DNA of 64,000 nucleotides from Teichococcus rhizosphaerae (lineage in GTDB: Bacteria > Pseudomonadota > Alphaproteobacteria > Acetobacterales > Acetobacteraceae), in contig NZ_PDNU01000003.1 of the NCBI RefSeq assembly GCF_002631185.1, forward strand, positions 310,001-374,000, read 5' to 3'. The stretch's first letter is position 1, and each line of letters starts with the position of its first letter. The position numbers and the translations under genes are program-made. Below are positions 1-8,030 of the stretch, piece by piece. The notes beneath the pieces are model-generated. The model made no database searches and was not told where the DNA came from. It saw only the letters and a list, made by a program, of their open reading frames with translations.

Positions 1-419
1 TGCCGCTGATGGAGAAGCAGGGGAAGGGCGCGGTGGTCTCGGTCGCCTCCACGGCGGCCATCCGCTACACGGGCAAGCCGCAGGCGGGCTATGCGGCGGC
101 CAAGGCGGGGCTGGTGCAGTTCAGCCGCGTGGTGGCGGTGGATTACGCGCGGCGCGGCGTGCGGCTCAACTGCGTGCTGCCGGGGCTGATGAACACGCCG
201 CTCGTCGAGAAGCTGGCCACCCAGTTCGCCAGCAGCGAGACGGGGCTGGACCGCGACGCCTTCTACGAGCGCCGCCACGCCCAGGTGCCGATGGGCCATA
301 TGGGCGAGGCCTGGGACGTGGCGGAGGCCGCGCTGTTTCTGGCCTCCGACGCCGCGAAATACATCACCGGCACCGAGATCCTGGTGGATGGCGGGCTCTG
401 CGCCGCCGTGCGGGCATGA
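1..419 (+). CDS. SDR family oxidoreductase, 5' end missing
   Basis: C-terminal part of a classical short-chain dehydrogenase/reductase; the reading frame is open from base 3, so the gene starts before the window and the ATG at 9 is probably internal. The visible part has the catalytic YxxxK motif (GYAAAKAG), the PG-motif region after strand 6 (VLPGLMNTPL) and the typical C-terminal FLASD...ITGTEILVDGG signature. These enzymes use NAD(P)(H) to oxidise or reduce alcohol/carbonyl substrates; the substrate cannot be told from the sequence. The stop overlaps the start of the next SDR gene by 4 nt, and the two proteins are clearly similar, so they look like a tandem paralogous pair in one operon, perhaps acting on related substrates. 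Confidence 0.9.
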   Translation, partial: PLMEKQGKGAVVSVASTAAIRYTGKPQAGYAAAKAGLVQFSRVVAVDYARRGVRLNCVLPGLMNTPLVEKLATQFASSETGLDRDAFYERRHAQVPMGHMGEAWDVAEAALFLASDAAKYITGTEILVDGGLCAAVRA

Positions 420-1237
420 GCGGGAGGGCGCCGGGCATGCTGCGGCTGGACGGGAAGGTGGCTTTCGTGACCGGCGCCGGCTCGGCGGGCCCGGGCTGGG
501 GCAATGGCAAGGCCACGGCGGTGCTGATGGCGCGCCAGGGGGCCTGGGTGTTCGCTCTCGACAACCGCGCCGAGGCGGCGGAGGAGACGGTCGCCATCAT
601 CCGCGCCGAGGGCGGCGAGGCCATGGCGCATGTGGCCGATGTCACGGCCGCGGCGCAGGTGGCGGAGGCGGTGGCGGCCTGCGTCTCCGCCTATGGCGGC
701 ATCGACATCCTGGTGAACAATGTGGGCGGCTCCTTTCCCGGCGGCGCGGAAAGCCTCTCGGAGGAGGACTGGGAGCGGCAGATCGACTTCAACCTGCGCA
801 GCGCCTTCCTGTGCTGCAAGCACGCCATGCCGCATCTGCGGGCGCGGGGCAGGGGGGCGATCGTCAACCTCTCCTCCATCGCCGCGCTGCGGATGAGCGC
901 GGACCGGCCGCACATCGCCTACAGCGCGTCCAAATACGGCATCCTGGCGCTGACGAAGTCCGTCGCCATGGAGCAGGCGCGCCAGGGCGTGCGCTGCAAC
1001 ACCGTGGTGCCGGGGCTGATGCACACGCCGCTGGTGGAGCACCGGCTGGTGCGCCAGCTCGGCGCCAACGACGCCGAGCAGCTCATCGCCCGCCGCAACG
1101 CCCAGGTGCCGATGGGCCGGATGGGCGATGCCTGGGACATCGCGCACGCCGTGCTGTTCCTGGCATCCGACGAGGCGAAGCACATCACGGGCACCGAGAT
1201 CGTGGTCGATGGAGGGATCTCCGCGGCGATGCCCTAG
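416..1237 (+). CDS. SDR family NAD(P)-dependent oxidoreductase
   Basis: Complete 273-aa classical SDR. The Rossmann glycine motif near residue 20 is extended (TGAGSAGPGWGNG rather than TGxxxGIG). The NNVGG motif, the catalytic Ser (NLSSIAAL), the YSASK active-site motif and the C-terminal ITGTEIVVDGG are present. The ATG at 416 overlaps the previous stop (ATGA), implying translational coupling; a second in-frame ATG at 437 is an alternative. It shares the MxTPLVE and QVPMG..GxxWDIAxAxLFLASD segments with the preceding SDR, which indicates a duplication. A Bug-type binding protein follows 160 bp downstream, so the pair may act on an acid or hydroxy-acid imported from outside; that is inference. 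Confidence 0.92.
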   Translation: MSGRAPGMLRLDGKVAFVTGAGSAGPGWGNGKATAVLMARQGAWVFALDNRAEAAEETVAIIRAEGGEAMAHVADVTAAAQVAEAVAACVSAYGGIDILVNNVGGSFPGGAESLSEEDWERQIDFNLRSAFLCCKHAMPHLRARGRGAIVNLSSIAALRMSADRPHIAYSASKYGILALTKSVAMEQARQGVRCNTVVPGLMHTPLVEHRLVRQLGANDAEQLIARRNAQVPMGRMGDAWDIAHAVLFLASDEAKHITGTEIVVDGGISAAMP

Positions 1238-1399
1238 GGCGGATCCCGTTCCGGGTGAAGCCATCTGGACGGCTGAAGATGCTCGCGGGAACAGAAGCCT
1301 GGAGCAGGCTGGACTGAGCCAGGGCGGACGGGAAATGCCCTGGGCGCCACAACAGCGCGACCGGCGAAACAAGCCGGCGCGAGCGGGAGGAGAACGAGG
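1238..1399 (+). other. Intergenic region with weak inverted repeats
   Basis: 162 bp between the SDR and the binding-protein gene. It contains an imperfect inverted repeat right after the SDR stop (around 1246-1275) and a perfect 7-bp stem CCAGGGC/GCCCTGG (1319-1325 with 1337-1343, 11-nt loop). A clear ribosome binding site (GGGAGGAG) precedes the next start. No gene is visible. Confidence 0.4.
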
Positions 1400-2407
1400 A
1401 TGACCGATTTCACGCGGAACCGGATCGGCCGGCGGGGCGCGCTGGCGGGCGCTGCGGGCATCGCCGCGGCATGGACGGGCGCGCGGCCGGCCATTGCGCA
1501 AGCACGCTTCCCCAACCGGCCCATCAGCATCGTGGTGCCGATCCCGGCGGGCGGCGGCACGGACTACGCGGCGCGGCTGATCGCCGAGCCCATGGCGCAG
1601 ATCCTCGGCCAGCCCGTGGTGGTGGAGAACCGCCCCGGCGGCAACGACGTGATCGGGCTGATGCATGTGGCGCGCTCGCAGCCCGACGGCCACACCCTGC
1701 TGATGGGCTATTGCGGCACCATGGCGGGGCGCGCCGCCATCGGCGGCACGGGCAGCGTCAGCACCGCCGAGGATTTCGTGCCGATCGGCCAGGTCTCGGA
1801 CACGCCGCAGCTTTTCGTGGTGCATCCCAGCGTGCCGGCGAAGACGCTGCCGGAGTTCATCGCCCATGCCAGGGCCAATCCCGGCAAGATGACCTACGCC
1901 TCGGCCGGCAACGGCTCGATGCACCATCTCGGCACGGAGCTGCTGAAGTCCCGCGCCGGGATCGACCTGCTGCACGTGCCCTATCGCGGCACGGGCGAGA
2001 CGATCAGCGACCTCGTCGCCGGGCGCATCCAGTTCTACATGAACTCGCCGCCGCCGCTGGTGTCGCTGGTGCGGGACGGGCGGGTGCGGCCGCTTTGCGT
2101 CAGCTCCAACGAGCGCCACCCCGGCCTTCCCGACATCCCGGCACTGGCCGAGGCGACCGACCTGCGCGACCTGCCGCTGAATGTCTGGTTCGCCCTCTAT
2201 GCGCCCAAGGCCGTGCCGCCGGAGATCCGAGAGCAGCTTTCCAGGGCAATGGAGACGGCGCTGGCCGATGAGGGGCTGCGCCGCCGCGCCTTCGAGGCCG
2301 GCTCGCTGGTGCGCTTCGAGGGGCCGGACGCGGTGGCGCAGCGGCTGCGGCGCGAGATCGCCGGGTGGAAGGACATCGCCCAGGCGGCCAACATCCGGGC
2401 CGACTGA
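1400..2407 (+). CDS. Bug-family tripartite tricarboxylate transporter substrate-binding protein
   Basis: 335-aa periplasmic solute-binding protein of the Bug/TctC family. The N-terminus has a twin-arginine-like signal (RNRIGRRGALAG) ending near AIAQA. Family hallmarks follow: PISIVVPIPAGGGTDYAARL, QPVVVENRPGG, VAKxxPDGHTLL-like strand and the LLHVPYRGTGE segment. Bug proteins usually bind carboxylates or small aromatic/amide ligands and deliver them to TctA/TctB membrane subunits, or act as sensors. No tctA or tctB is nearby, so it is an orphan receptor, as is common in Acetobacteraceae and Burkholderiales. The start is supported by GGGAGGAG 8-10 nt upstream of the ATG. Confidence 0.93.
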   Translation: MTDFTRNRIGRRGALAGAAGIAAAWTGARPAIAQARFPNRPISIVVPIPAGGGTDYAARLIAEPMAQILGQPVVVENRPGGNDVIGLMHVARSQPDGHTLLMGYCGTMAGRAAIGGTGSVSTAEDFVPIGQVSDTPQLFVVHPSVPAKTLPEFIAHARANPGKMTYASAGNGSMHHLGTELLKSRAGIDLLHVPYRGTGETISDLVAGRIQFYMNSPPPLVSLVRDGRVRPLCVSSNERHPGLPDIPALAEATDLRDLPLNVWFALYAPKAVPPEIREQLSRAMETALADEGLRRRAFEAGSLVRFEGPDAVAQRLRREIAGWKDIAQAANIRAD

Positions 2408-2422
2408 GGCGGAAAGGGCGCC

Positions 2423-3097
2423 TCAGATCGCCTGGGGCGCCCTGAACCGGCCTTCCTTGTTGAGATCCGCCGCGCGCCAGAGATACCAGGCGGCGGCGGA
2501 GCGGAAGGGCGCCCAGGCCAGCCCGATCCCGGCCAGTTCCTTGGGCTTCGGCTGGGTTTCGCGCCCGGCGGCGAGGCGGTAGCCCTCGCGCACGCCGAAA
2601 TCGTCCACCGGCAGGATGTCCGGCCGGCCCAGGGTGAAGATCAGCAGCATCTCCACCGTCCAGCGGCCGACGCCGCGCAGCGCCACCAGCCGCTCGATCA
2701 GCTCCTCGTCGGCCAGGCGCGCGGCGGCGCGCCGGGTCGGCACCAGCCCGCCCACGCTCTTCAGCGCGATGTCGCGGATGGCGGCGCATTTGGCGCCCGA
2801 GAAGCCGCAGCCGCGCAAGCCCTCCTCCGGCAAGGCGAGGATGCCCTCGGGGTGCGGGAAGTCCTGGCCGGGAAAGAGGGCGATGAGGCGGTTCAGCATC
2901 GCCTCCGCCGCGCGGCCATGCACCTGCTGGTGGGCGATGGCGCGCACCAGCGCCTCATAGGGCTCGCGCTGGATGGGCTTCAGCGTCATGGCGCCCACCT
3001 GCCGCACCACCGGCCCCAGGATGGGGTCGGTGGCGAGATGCGCCCGTGCCGCGCGGGGCGAGAGGCCCTTCGCGGCCGGGCGCGCGGGCGCCAGCAT
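2423..3097 (-). CDS. DNA-3-methyladenine glycosylase II family protein (HhH-GPD)
   Basis: 224-aa HhH-GPD superfamily DNA glycosylase of the AlkA type without the N-terminal AlkA domain. It should excise alkylated purines in base-excision repair in the cytoplasm. Visible signatures are YEALVRAIAHQQVHG (helix before the minor-groove wedge), the helix-hairpin-helix LVALRGVGRWTVEM and the catalytic aspartate in LPVDDFGVREGY. The ATG at 3097 was chosen because it gives the family's usual N-terminus and overlaps the dctM stop by ATGA; the open frame continues upstream only as a shadow of dctM. It lies at the 3' end of the TRAP operon and is probably co-transcribed, with no obvious functional link. 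Confidence 0.88.
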   Translation of the reverse strand: MLAPARPAAKGLSPRAARAHLATDPILGPVVRQVGAMTLKPIQREPYEALVRAIAHQQVHGRAAEAMLNRLIALFPGQDFPHPEGILALPEEGLRGCGFSGAKCAAIRDIALKSVGGLVPTRRAAARLADEELIERLVALRGVGRWTVEMLLIFTLGRPDILPVDDFGVREGYRLAAGRETQPKPKELAGIGLAWAPFRSAAAWYLWRAADLNKEGRFRAPQAI

Positions 3098-4374
3098 CAG
3101 CGGAACACCAGGTTCGGCAGCGCCATCGTCAGGGCGGGGGCGTAGGTGATGAGCATCAGGCAGGCGAGGATGACGGCGATGAAGACGAAGAGGTAGCGCA
3201 TCATCGTCTCGATGCCGCAGCCCGCCACCTGCGCGGCGGCGAAGAGGTTCACGCCGAAGGGCGGCGTGATCATCCCCAGCGCCAGGTTCACCACCATCAC
3301 CGTGCCGAAATGCACGCCGTCGATGCCGAAGCGCTGCGCCGCGTCCGCCAGGATCGGCGCCAGCACGATGATGCTGGCGCTGGTCTCGACGAACATGCCG
3401 ACGACGAAGAGGAAGATGTTGGCGCCGAAGAGGAAGCTGTTGGCGCTGTCGAAGGTCTCGACCAGCCATGCGGCGGCGGCGTCCGGCACGCCCTGGCGGT
3501 TGAGCAGGTAGGAGAACAGCGCGGCGCAGGCGATGATGAACAGGATCACCGCCGAGGAGATCACCGACTTGCGGAAGATCGGGTAGAGGTCGCGCCAGGA
3601 CAGCTCGCGGTGGAGGAACATGCCGACGAGGATGGCGTAGAACACCGCGATGACGCTGGCCTCGGTCGGCGTGGTGATGCCGCCATAGATGCCGCCCAGC
3701 ACCACCACCGGCATCAGCAGCGCGAAGCCCGCCTGGCGCAGCGCGGTGAGGAAGGGCAGTCGCCCGTCGCCGTCCTGGCGCCCCCAGCCCTTGATGCGGC
3801 ACCAGACCAGCACGGTGGCGATCAGCGCGCCCGCCACCAGCGCGCCCGGCACGAAGCCGGCGATGAACAGCTCCGGGATCGAGACCTGGGTGGTCACGCC
3901 ATAGAGGATCATCGGGATGGAGGGCGGGATGATGACGCCGAGCTCGGCGGCGGTGGCCTGCAGCGCGGCCGCGAACCCCACCGGGTAGCCATGCCGGACC
4001 AGGGCCGGGATCATGATGGTGCCGATGGCGAAGGTGGTGGCCACCGAGGAGCCGCTGATGGCGGCGAAGATCATGCAGGTGACGATGCAGGTGGCCGGCA
4101 GCCCGCCCTGCACGCCGCCCACCAGCGACTTGGCGAACTCGACCAGGCGGCGGCTGATGCCGCCCACATCCATCAGGTTGCCGGCCAGGATGAAGAAGGG
4201 GATGGCGGCGAGCGGGAACTTGTCGAGCGCCACGAAGATCTGCTGCGCCGCCACGATCATCGGGAAGCGCGTCCAGCCCTCGATGCCGAGGATGGCGGCG
4301 AGGCCGATGGCGACGGCGACGGGGATGCTGGCGGCGAAGCCCACCAGCATCAGGGTGATCATGGCGCCGGTCAT
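3097..4374 (-). CDS. dctM: TRAP transporter large permease (DctM)
   Basis: 425-aa inner-membrane protein with about 11-12 hydrophobic segments, the large permease (4TM-like plus channel) of a TRAP transporter. Hallmarks are FFILAGNLMDVGGISRRLVEFAKSL split by family positions, the GGVQGGLPATCIVTCMIFAAISGSS segment, IIPPSIPMILYG, GGITTPTEAS and MITPPFGVNLF. TRAP systems use an ion gradient to import organic acids captured by DctP. The start at 4374 overlaps the dctQ stop (ATGA); the frame upstream is only a dctQ shadow. The stop overlaps the glycosylase start. Confidence 0.95.
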   Translation of the reverse strand: MTGAMITLMLVGFAASIPVAVAIGLAAILGIEGWTRFPMIVAAQQIFVALDKFPLAAIPFFILAGNLMDVGGISRRLVEFAKSLVGGVQGGLPATCIVTCMIFAAISGSSVATTFAIGTIMIPALVRHGYPVGFAAALQATAAELGVIIPPSIPMILYGVTTQVSIPELFIAGFVPGALVAGALIATVLVWCRIKGWGRQDGDGRLPFLTALRQAGFALLMPVVVLGGIYGGITTPTEASVIAVFYAILVGMFLHRELSWRDLYPIFRKSVISSAVILFIIACAALFSYLLNRQGVPDAAAAWLVETFDSANSFLFGANIFLFVVGMFVETSASIIVLAPILADAAQRFGIDGVHFGTVMVVNLALGMITPPFGVNLFAAAQVAGCGIETMMRYLFVFIAVILACLMLITYAPALTMALPNLVFR

Positions 4375-4973
4375 ACAGCGGCCTCCAGCTCCGCCGAGCG
4401 GCGGTCGAGGAAGTTGGCCAGGGCGCCCAGCATGGCGAACAGCGCGCCGAGCGGAATGGCCGCGTAGCCCCAGGACATGGACACCTCGAGACCCGCCATC
4501 TCCTGGAACCGCACGCGCTGCGCCATGCTCCAGCCGAACCAGAACAGCACCCCCATCAGCGACCAGTTGGCCGCCAGCGCCGCCGCCTCCAGCCCGCGGC
4601 GCAGCCCGCCGCGGCTGAAGCGGTACGCCGCGTCGATCGAGACCAGGGCGCCCGCGCGCAGCGCCACGGCGAGGCCCAGCATGGCCATCCAGATCAGCGC
4701 GGTGCGGACCAGCGCCTCGCTCCAGATCGCGGGCGTCTCGGTGGCGAAGCGGGCGATGACCTGCCACAGCCCGGCGAGGCAGGCGACGGCCAGAGCCGCG
4801 CAGGCGAGGATGGCCGCGATCTCCGTCACCACCCGGTCCACCGCCAGCACGGCGCGGCGCGCCGGCTCGGCGCGGGCGCCAGCCCACAGCGCCAGCAGCG
4901 TGCCGAGCAGGCTGGCGGCGCCGATGACCAGCAATGGCATGGCATTGACGGTGTTCATGGCAGGCAGCGCCAT
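4371..4973 (-). CDS. dctQ: TRAP transporter small permease (DctQ)
   Basis: 200-aa membrane protein with an extra hydrophobic N-terminal segment followed by the four DctQ helices. The family pattern (IWSEALVRTALIWMAMLGLAVALRAG, conserved for the start of the second pair of helices) is present. It forms the membrane complex with DctM. It lies between dctP and dctM in the usual TRAP order and shares a 4-nt overlap with dctM. Two GC hairpins in the 124-bp gap to dctP probably lower its expression relative to the binding protein. Confidence 0.9.
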   Translation of the reverse strand: MALPAMNTVNAMPLLVIGAASLLGTLLALWAGARAEPARRAVLAVDRVVTEIAAILACAALAVACLAGLWQVIARFATETPAIWSEALVRTALIWMAMLGLAVALRAGALVSIDAAYRFSRGGLRRGLEAAALAANWSLMGVLFWFGWSMAQRVRFQEMAGLEVSMSWGYAAIPLGALFAMLGALANFLDRRSAELEAAV

Positions 4974-5041
4974 GTGGTGGCCCGGTGCGGATGCGGCATG
5001 GGCTGTTCCTGGCTTCGCGGCGAGGGCGTGTGGCGGTGAGG

Positions 5042-5077
5042 GGCCACCCGCCTGAGGGCGGCGGGCGGCGGGTGGCC
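5042..5077 (-). promoter_or_regulatory. Perfect 11-bp GC hairpin between dctP and dctQ
   Basis: GGCCACCCGCC (5042-5052) pairs perfectly with GGCGGGTGGCC (5067-5077) around a 14-nt loop. There is no T-run, so it is more likely an mRNA-stabilising or partially terminating structure at the 3' end of the dctP message than a full terminator. Confidence 0.6.
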
Positions 5078-5079
5078 TT

Positions 5080-5097
5080 GGCAGGCCCGGGCCTGCC
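5080..5097 (-). promoter_or_regulatory. 18-bp perfect palindrome directly after the dctP stop
   Basis: GGCAGGCCC followed by its exact complement GGGCCTGCC, abutting the dctP stop codon. With the adjacent 11-bp hairpin it makes a double stem-loop in the dctP-dctQ gap, the position where binding-protein operons often carry 3' stabilisers. Confidence 0.6.
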
Positions 5098-6090
5098 TTA
5101 CTGGGCGGGCTTCCAGTCGCGCAGGCGGTTCAGCAGCTTGCCGTCCAGCTCCTTCTCGTACTGGGCGAAGGCAGTGGCGAGGGCGGATTGGAACTGCGCG
5201 GTGTCGACGCTGGTGACCACGGTCATGCCGCGGCGGCGCAGCTCGTCCACGCCGCTCTGCTCGTCGGCCGTCACCTTGGCGCGGTTGGCGTCGCGCCCGA
5301 CCCGGGCGGCCTCCATGAACATCGCCTTCTCCGCCGCGCTCAGCCGGCCCCAGAGCGAGGGCGAGCCGATCATCAGCGCCGGCGAGTACACATGGCCGGT
5401 CAGCGTCAGGTACTTCTGCACCTGGTTGATGTTGTTGGCGACGATGACGGGGATCGGGTTCTCCTGGCCGTCCACCGTGCCCTGCTGCAGCGCCGGGATG
5501 AGCTCGGAGAAGGCCATGGGTGTCGGCAGCGCGCCCAGGGTGGAGAAGGCGCGCATGTGCACCTGGTTCTCCATGGTGCGCACCTTCAGGCCGCGGATGT
5601 CGGCGGGCGTGTTCACCTCGCGCCGGCTGTTGGTCAGGTGGCGGAAGCCGTTCTCCATCCAGATCACGCCGACCAGCCCGCGCGCCGGGAACTTCGCCAG
5701 GATCTCCTGGCCGACGGCGGAATCCAGCGCGCCGCGCGCATGGGCGTAGTCGCGGAACAGGAAGGGCACGTCCGCCGTGCGGACCTCGGGCACGAAGTTG
5801 CCGACCGGCCCGGTGGAGGTGATGGTGAAGTCCAGCGTGCCGATCTGCACGCTCTCGATCATCTCGCGCTCATTGTCGTTGCGCTGGATGGTGACGCGGT
5901 ACTTGCCGCCCGAGGCCTTCTCCAGCGACTCCTTGAACGCCATCGCGCCGGCGCCGTAGTGGCTGTTGGCGGTGGGCAAGGGGTGCTGGACGGTGATCTC
6001 GGTCTGGGCGCGGGCGGAGCCGGCGGCCAGAAGGGCGGTGAAGCCGGTGGCCAGCCCGAGGGCCAGCGCCTGGCGGCGCAGCATGTTCAT
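5098..6090 (-). CDS. dctP: TRAP transporter substrate-binding protein (DctP)
   Basis: 330-aa periplasmic receptor of a TRAP transporter. It has a Sec-type signal peptide (MNMLRRQALALGLATG... ending ARAQ) and the DctP fold signatures: QHPLPTANSHYGAGAMAFKE, TSTGPVGNFVPE, DVPFLFRDYAHARG, and the central LKVRTMENQVHM with the ligand-carboxylate arginine, then VDGQENPI. The ligand is probably an organic acid, but the family is broad. The start at 6090 has a strong GGGAGGAGAGG ribosome site; the longer frame upstream lacks a signal peptide at its start. First gene of the TRAP operon, divergent from an MFS transporter. Confidence 0.94.
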   Translation of the reverse strand: MNMLRRQALALGLATGFTALLAAGSARAQTEITVQHPLPTANSHYGAGAMAFKESLEKASGGKYRVTIQRNDNEREMIESVQIGTLDFTITSTGPVGNFVPEVRTADVPFLFRDYAHARGALDSAVGQEILAKFPARGLVGVIWMENGFRHLTNSRREVNTPADIRGLKVRTMENQVHMRAFSTLGALPTPMAFSELIPALQQGTVDGQENPIPVIVANNINQVQKYLTLTGHVYSPALMIGSPSLWGRLSAAEKAMFMEAARVGRDANRAKVTADEQSGVDELRRRGMTVVTSVDTAQFQSALATAFAQYEKELDGKLLNRLRDWKPAQ

Positions 6091-6168
6091 TGCGTCCTCT
6101 CCTCCCGCGGCGTGGTTGGGCCCAGGCCGCTTCCTGGCGTCACTTCTAGGGGAGGCGCCGGTGCGTTT

Positions 6169-6187
6169 CAACATGTTGCGATGCAAC
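6169..6187. promoter_or_regulatory. Overlapping inverted repeats, candidate operator 1
   Basis: CAACATGTTG (6169-6178) is a perfect palindrome and overlaps GTTGCGATGCAAC (6175-6187), a perfect 5-bp inverted repeat with a 3-nt spacer. It sits about 80 bp upstream of dctP. A near copy lies 64 bp away (6239-6252). Confidence 0.5.
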
Positions 6188-6236
6188 CGCTTCGGCGGAA
6201 AGCCCGCTGCTGGTGACCGGGGGAGGGACATGCCGC

Positions 6237-7481
6237 ATGTTGCGCGTGCAACCGCGCCGGACCTCCCGCATGAACCCGCCCGCCGCCGACGAGGCACCCT
6301 ACATCGAACGCGGCACCCCTGGTTTCCGCCGCACCAACCTTGCCTTCGTCTGCGCCGGCTTCGCCACCTTCGCGCTGCTCTACTGCGCACAGCCCCTGCT
6401 GCCCGCCTTCGCCGAGGGCTTCGCTGTCAGCCCGGCGGCGAGCAGCCTGGCGCTTTCCCTGCCGACGGCGGTGATGGCGGTGTGCATGCTGCTGGCCAGT
6501 GCCGCCTCCGAGGCTCTGGGGCGCAAGCCGGTGATGCTGGTCTCGGTGCTGGCCTCGGCGCTGCTGACCATCGCCGCCGCCTTCGCGCCGGGGTGGGAAA
6601 GCTTCCTGCTGCTGCGCGCCCTGCTCGGCATCGCGCTGAGCGGCCTGCCGGCGGTGGCCATGGCCTATATCGCCGAGGAGCTGCACCCGCGCTCCAGCGG
6701 CTACGCCATGGGCCTCTACATCAGCGGCACGGCCATGGGCGGCATGGCGGGGCGCGTGGTGTCCGGCCTGCTGCTGGAAGTCGGCGGGTGGCGCGGATCG
6801 GTGGCCTGCATCGGGCTGCTGGGGCTGGTGTCGGCGCTGGTGTTCTGGCGCAGCCTGCCGCCCTCGCGGCACTTCCACCCGCGCCCGCTCGCCTGGGGCG
6901 GGCTCGCCGCCAATTTCGCCGCCCATCTGCGGGACCCGGGCATGCGCTGGCTCTACGCGCTGGGCTTCCTGTTCATGGGAAGCTTTGTCACGACCTACAA
7001 CTACATCGGCTTCCGGCTGCTCGCGCCGCCCTTCGGCCTGCCGCATGGCGTGGTGGCGCTGGTGTTCAGCGTCTACCTCGTGGGCATCGGCAGCTCGGCC
7101 CTCGTGGGCGGGCTGTCGGACCGCCTCGGGCGGCGGCGGGTGTTGTGGCTCACGGTGCTGGCCATGCTGGCCGGGCTGGCGCTGACCCTGGCAGCGAGCC
7201 TGCCGCTCCTGGTGCTGGGGCTGGTGCTGCTCACCTTCGGCTTCTTCGGCTCGCACGCCCTGGCCAGCGCCTGGGTGGGGCAGCGCGCGGGGGCCACCAA
7301 GGCGCAGGCCTCCTCGCTCTACCTCTTCGCCTACTACATGGGCGCGAGCGTGATGGGCGCCTCGGGCGGCTTCGCCTGGGCGGCGGCCGGATGGGCGGGG
7401 GTGGCGGGCCTGGTCGGCGCGGCGCTGGCCACGGCGCTGCTGATCTCGCTCCGGCTGACGCGGCTGGGCGGCGCCGGATGA
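6237..7481 (+). CDS. MFS transporter, YnfM-like
   Basis: Major facilitator superfamily permease with 12 predicted membrane segments (about 414 aa from this start). The loop 2-3 signature appears as ASEALGRKPVML, and RALLGIALSGLPAVAMAYIAEE matches the YnfM/arabinose-exporter-like subgroup, so drug or metabolite efflux at the inner membrane is likely. The ATG at 6237 has GGGGAGGG 9 nt upstream; an in-frame ATG at 6270 (MNPPAADE) is an alternative, favoured if the inverted repeat at 6239-6252 is an operator. Divergent from the TRAP operon, it may share its regulation. Confidence 0.88.
   Translation: MLRVQPRRTSRMNPPAADEAPYIERGTPGFRRTNLAFVCAGFATFALLYCAQPLLPAFAEGFAVSPAASSLALSLPTAVMAVCMLLASAASEALGRKPVMLVSVLASALLTIAAAFAPGWESFLLLRALLGIALSGLPAVAMAYIAEELHPRSSGYAMGLYISGTAMGGMAGRVVSGLLLEVGGWRGSVACIGLLGLVSALVFWRSLPPSRHFHPRPLAWGGLAANFAAHLRDPGMRWLYALGFLFMGSFVTTYNYIGFRLLAPPFGLPHGVVALVFSVYLVGIGSSALVGGLSDRLGRRRVLWLTVLAMLAGLALTLAASLPLLVLGLVLLTFGFFGSHALASAWVGQRAGATKAQASSLYLFAYYMGASVMGASGGFAWAAAGWAGVAGLVGAALATALLISLRLTRLGGAG
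6239..6252. promoter_or_regulatory. Inverted repeat, candidate operator 2
   Basis: GTTGCGCGTGCAAC repeats the arms of the site at 6175-6187 with one extra spacer base; the flanks (ATGTTGCG and GCAACCGC) also match. It overlaps the ATG at 6237, one of the candidate MFS starts. Confidence 0.5.
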
Positions 7482-7510
7482 AGCGGCACCGCCCGCGCGC
7501 GTGAGGGGCT

Positions 7511-7528
7511 GCGGCTACTGGTAGCCGC
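7511..7528. terminator. Hairpin between convergent genes
   Basis: GCGGCTAC and GTAGCCGC form a perfect 8-bp stem with a 2-nt centre at the meeting point of the MFS gene and the 41-aa gene; it contains the latter's stop codon. There is no T-run, so it is only a candidate terminator. Confidence 0.4.
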
Positions 7529-7640
7529 CGGTCTTCTCGCGCTCCTTCGCCGCCTCCTCCTGCGTCTTCTCGTCAACAGGCTTCTGGCCGGGCTTCGGCG
7601 CTTGGGCCTTGTCGTCGGCGGGCTTGCTCTGCTCGGTCAT
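7515..7640 (-). CDS. Small charged hypothetical protein (41 aa)
   Basis: A 41-aa, lysine-, glutamate- and proline-rich polypeptide (begins MTEQSKPADDKAQ, ends KTGGYQ) with no hydrophobic segment; it looks disordered. Support for a real gene is the excellent ribosome site (CCCGGAGGAAC) 6-8 nt before the ATG at 7640, and a composition unlike random high-GC frames. The longer open frame upstream is a shadow of the YnfA gene. I do not recognise the family; short KEK-rich proteins of this kind are common in Acetobacteraceae and Methylobacterium. Confidence 0.6.
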   Translation of the reverse strand: MTEQSKPADDKAQAPKPGQKPVDEKTQEEAAKEREKTGGYQ

Positions 7641-7693
7641 CACCGTTCCTCCGGGCTGGCAGGAAGAGAACGGCCCAGCGCGACGGGGGTTCC

Positions 7694-8023
7694 CTAGGCG
7701 CCGCGCGGCCCGAGCAGGATCGCCGCCGCGCCCGCCAGGCAGAGGGCGGCGCCGAGCATGTCCCAGCGGTCCGGCCGCACGCCCTCCACCGCCCAAAGCC
7801 AGGCCAGCGAGGCCGCGATGTAGACCCCGCCATAGGCGGCGAAGGCGCGGCCGGCGGCGCCGCTCTCCACCAGGGTGAGCAGCGCGCCGAACAGCGCCAG
7901 GCTGCCCAGCCCCGGCAACAGCCACCAGGCGGAGCGGCCGAGGCGCAGCACCATCCAGACGGCGAAGCACCCCCCGATCTCCGCCAGCGCGGCGGCGAGA
8001 TAGACCAGGGCGGTGCGCGCCAT
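7694..8023 (-). CDS. YnfA/UPF0060 family small membrane protein
   Basis: 109 aa with four hydrophobic segments, the standard size for the YnfA (UPF0060) family of inner-membrane proteins related to small multidrug-resistance transporters. Characteristic segments are [34 protein letters not shown] and the [20 protein letters not shown] end. The function is not firmly known; some homologues are linked to efflux. It starts just 7 bp from the end of the aldehyde dehydrogenase gene, on the same strand, and may be co-transcribed with it. Confidence 0.9.
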   Translation of the reverse strand: MARTALVYLAAALAEIGGCFAVWMVLRLGRSAWWLLPGLGSLALFGALLTLVESGAAGRAFAAYGGVYIAASLAWLWAVEGVRPDRWDMLGAALCLAGAAAILLGPRGA

Positions 8024-8030
8024 GCCGGCC

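Noticed and set aside
1238-1300. Possible dispersed palindromic (REP-like) element after the second SDR
   Set aside because: The inverted repeat is imperfect and no second copy was noticed in the window, so it cannot be called a repeat family member.
6213-6236. GTG start at 6213 for the MFS gene
   Set aside because: The ribosome site lies downstream of it and better fits ATG 6237; the first residues add nothing conserved.
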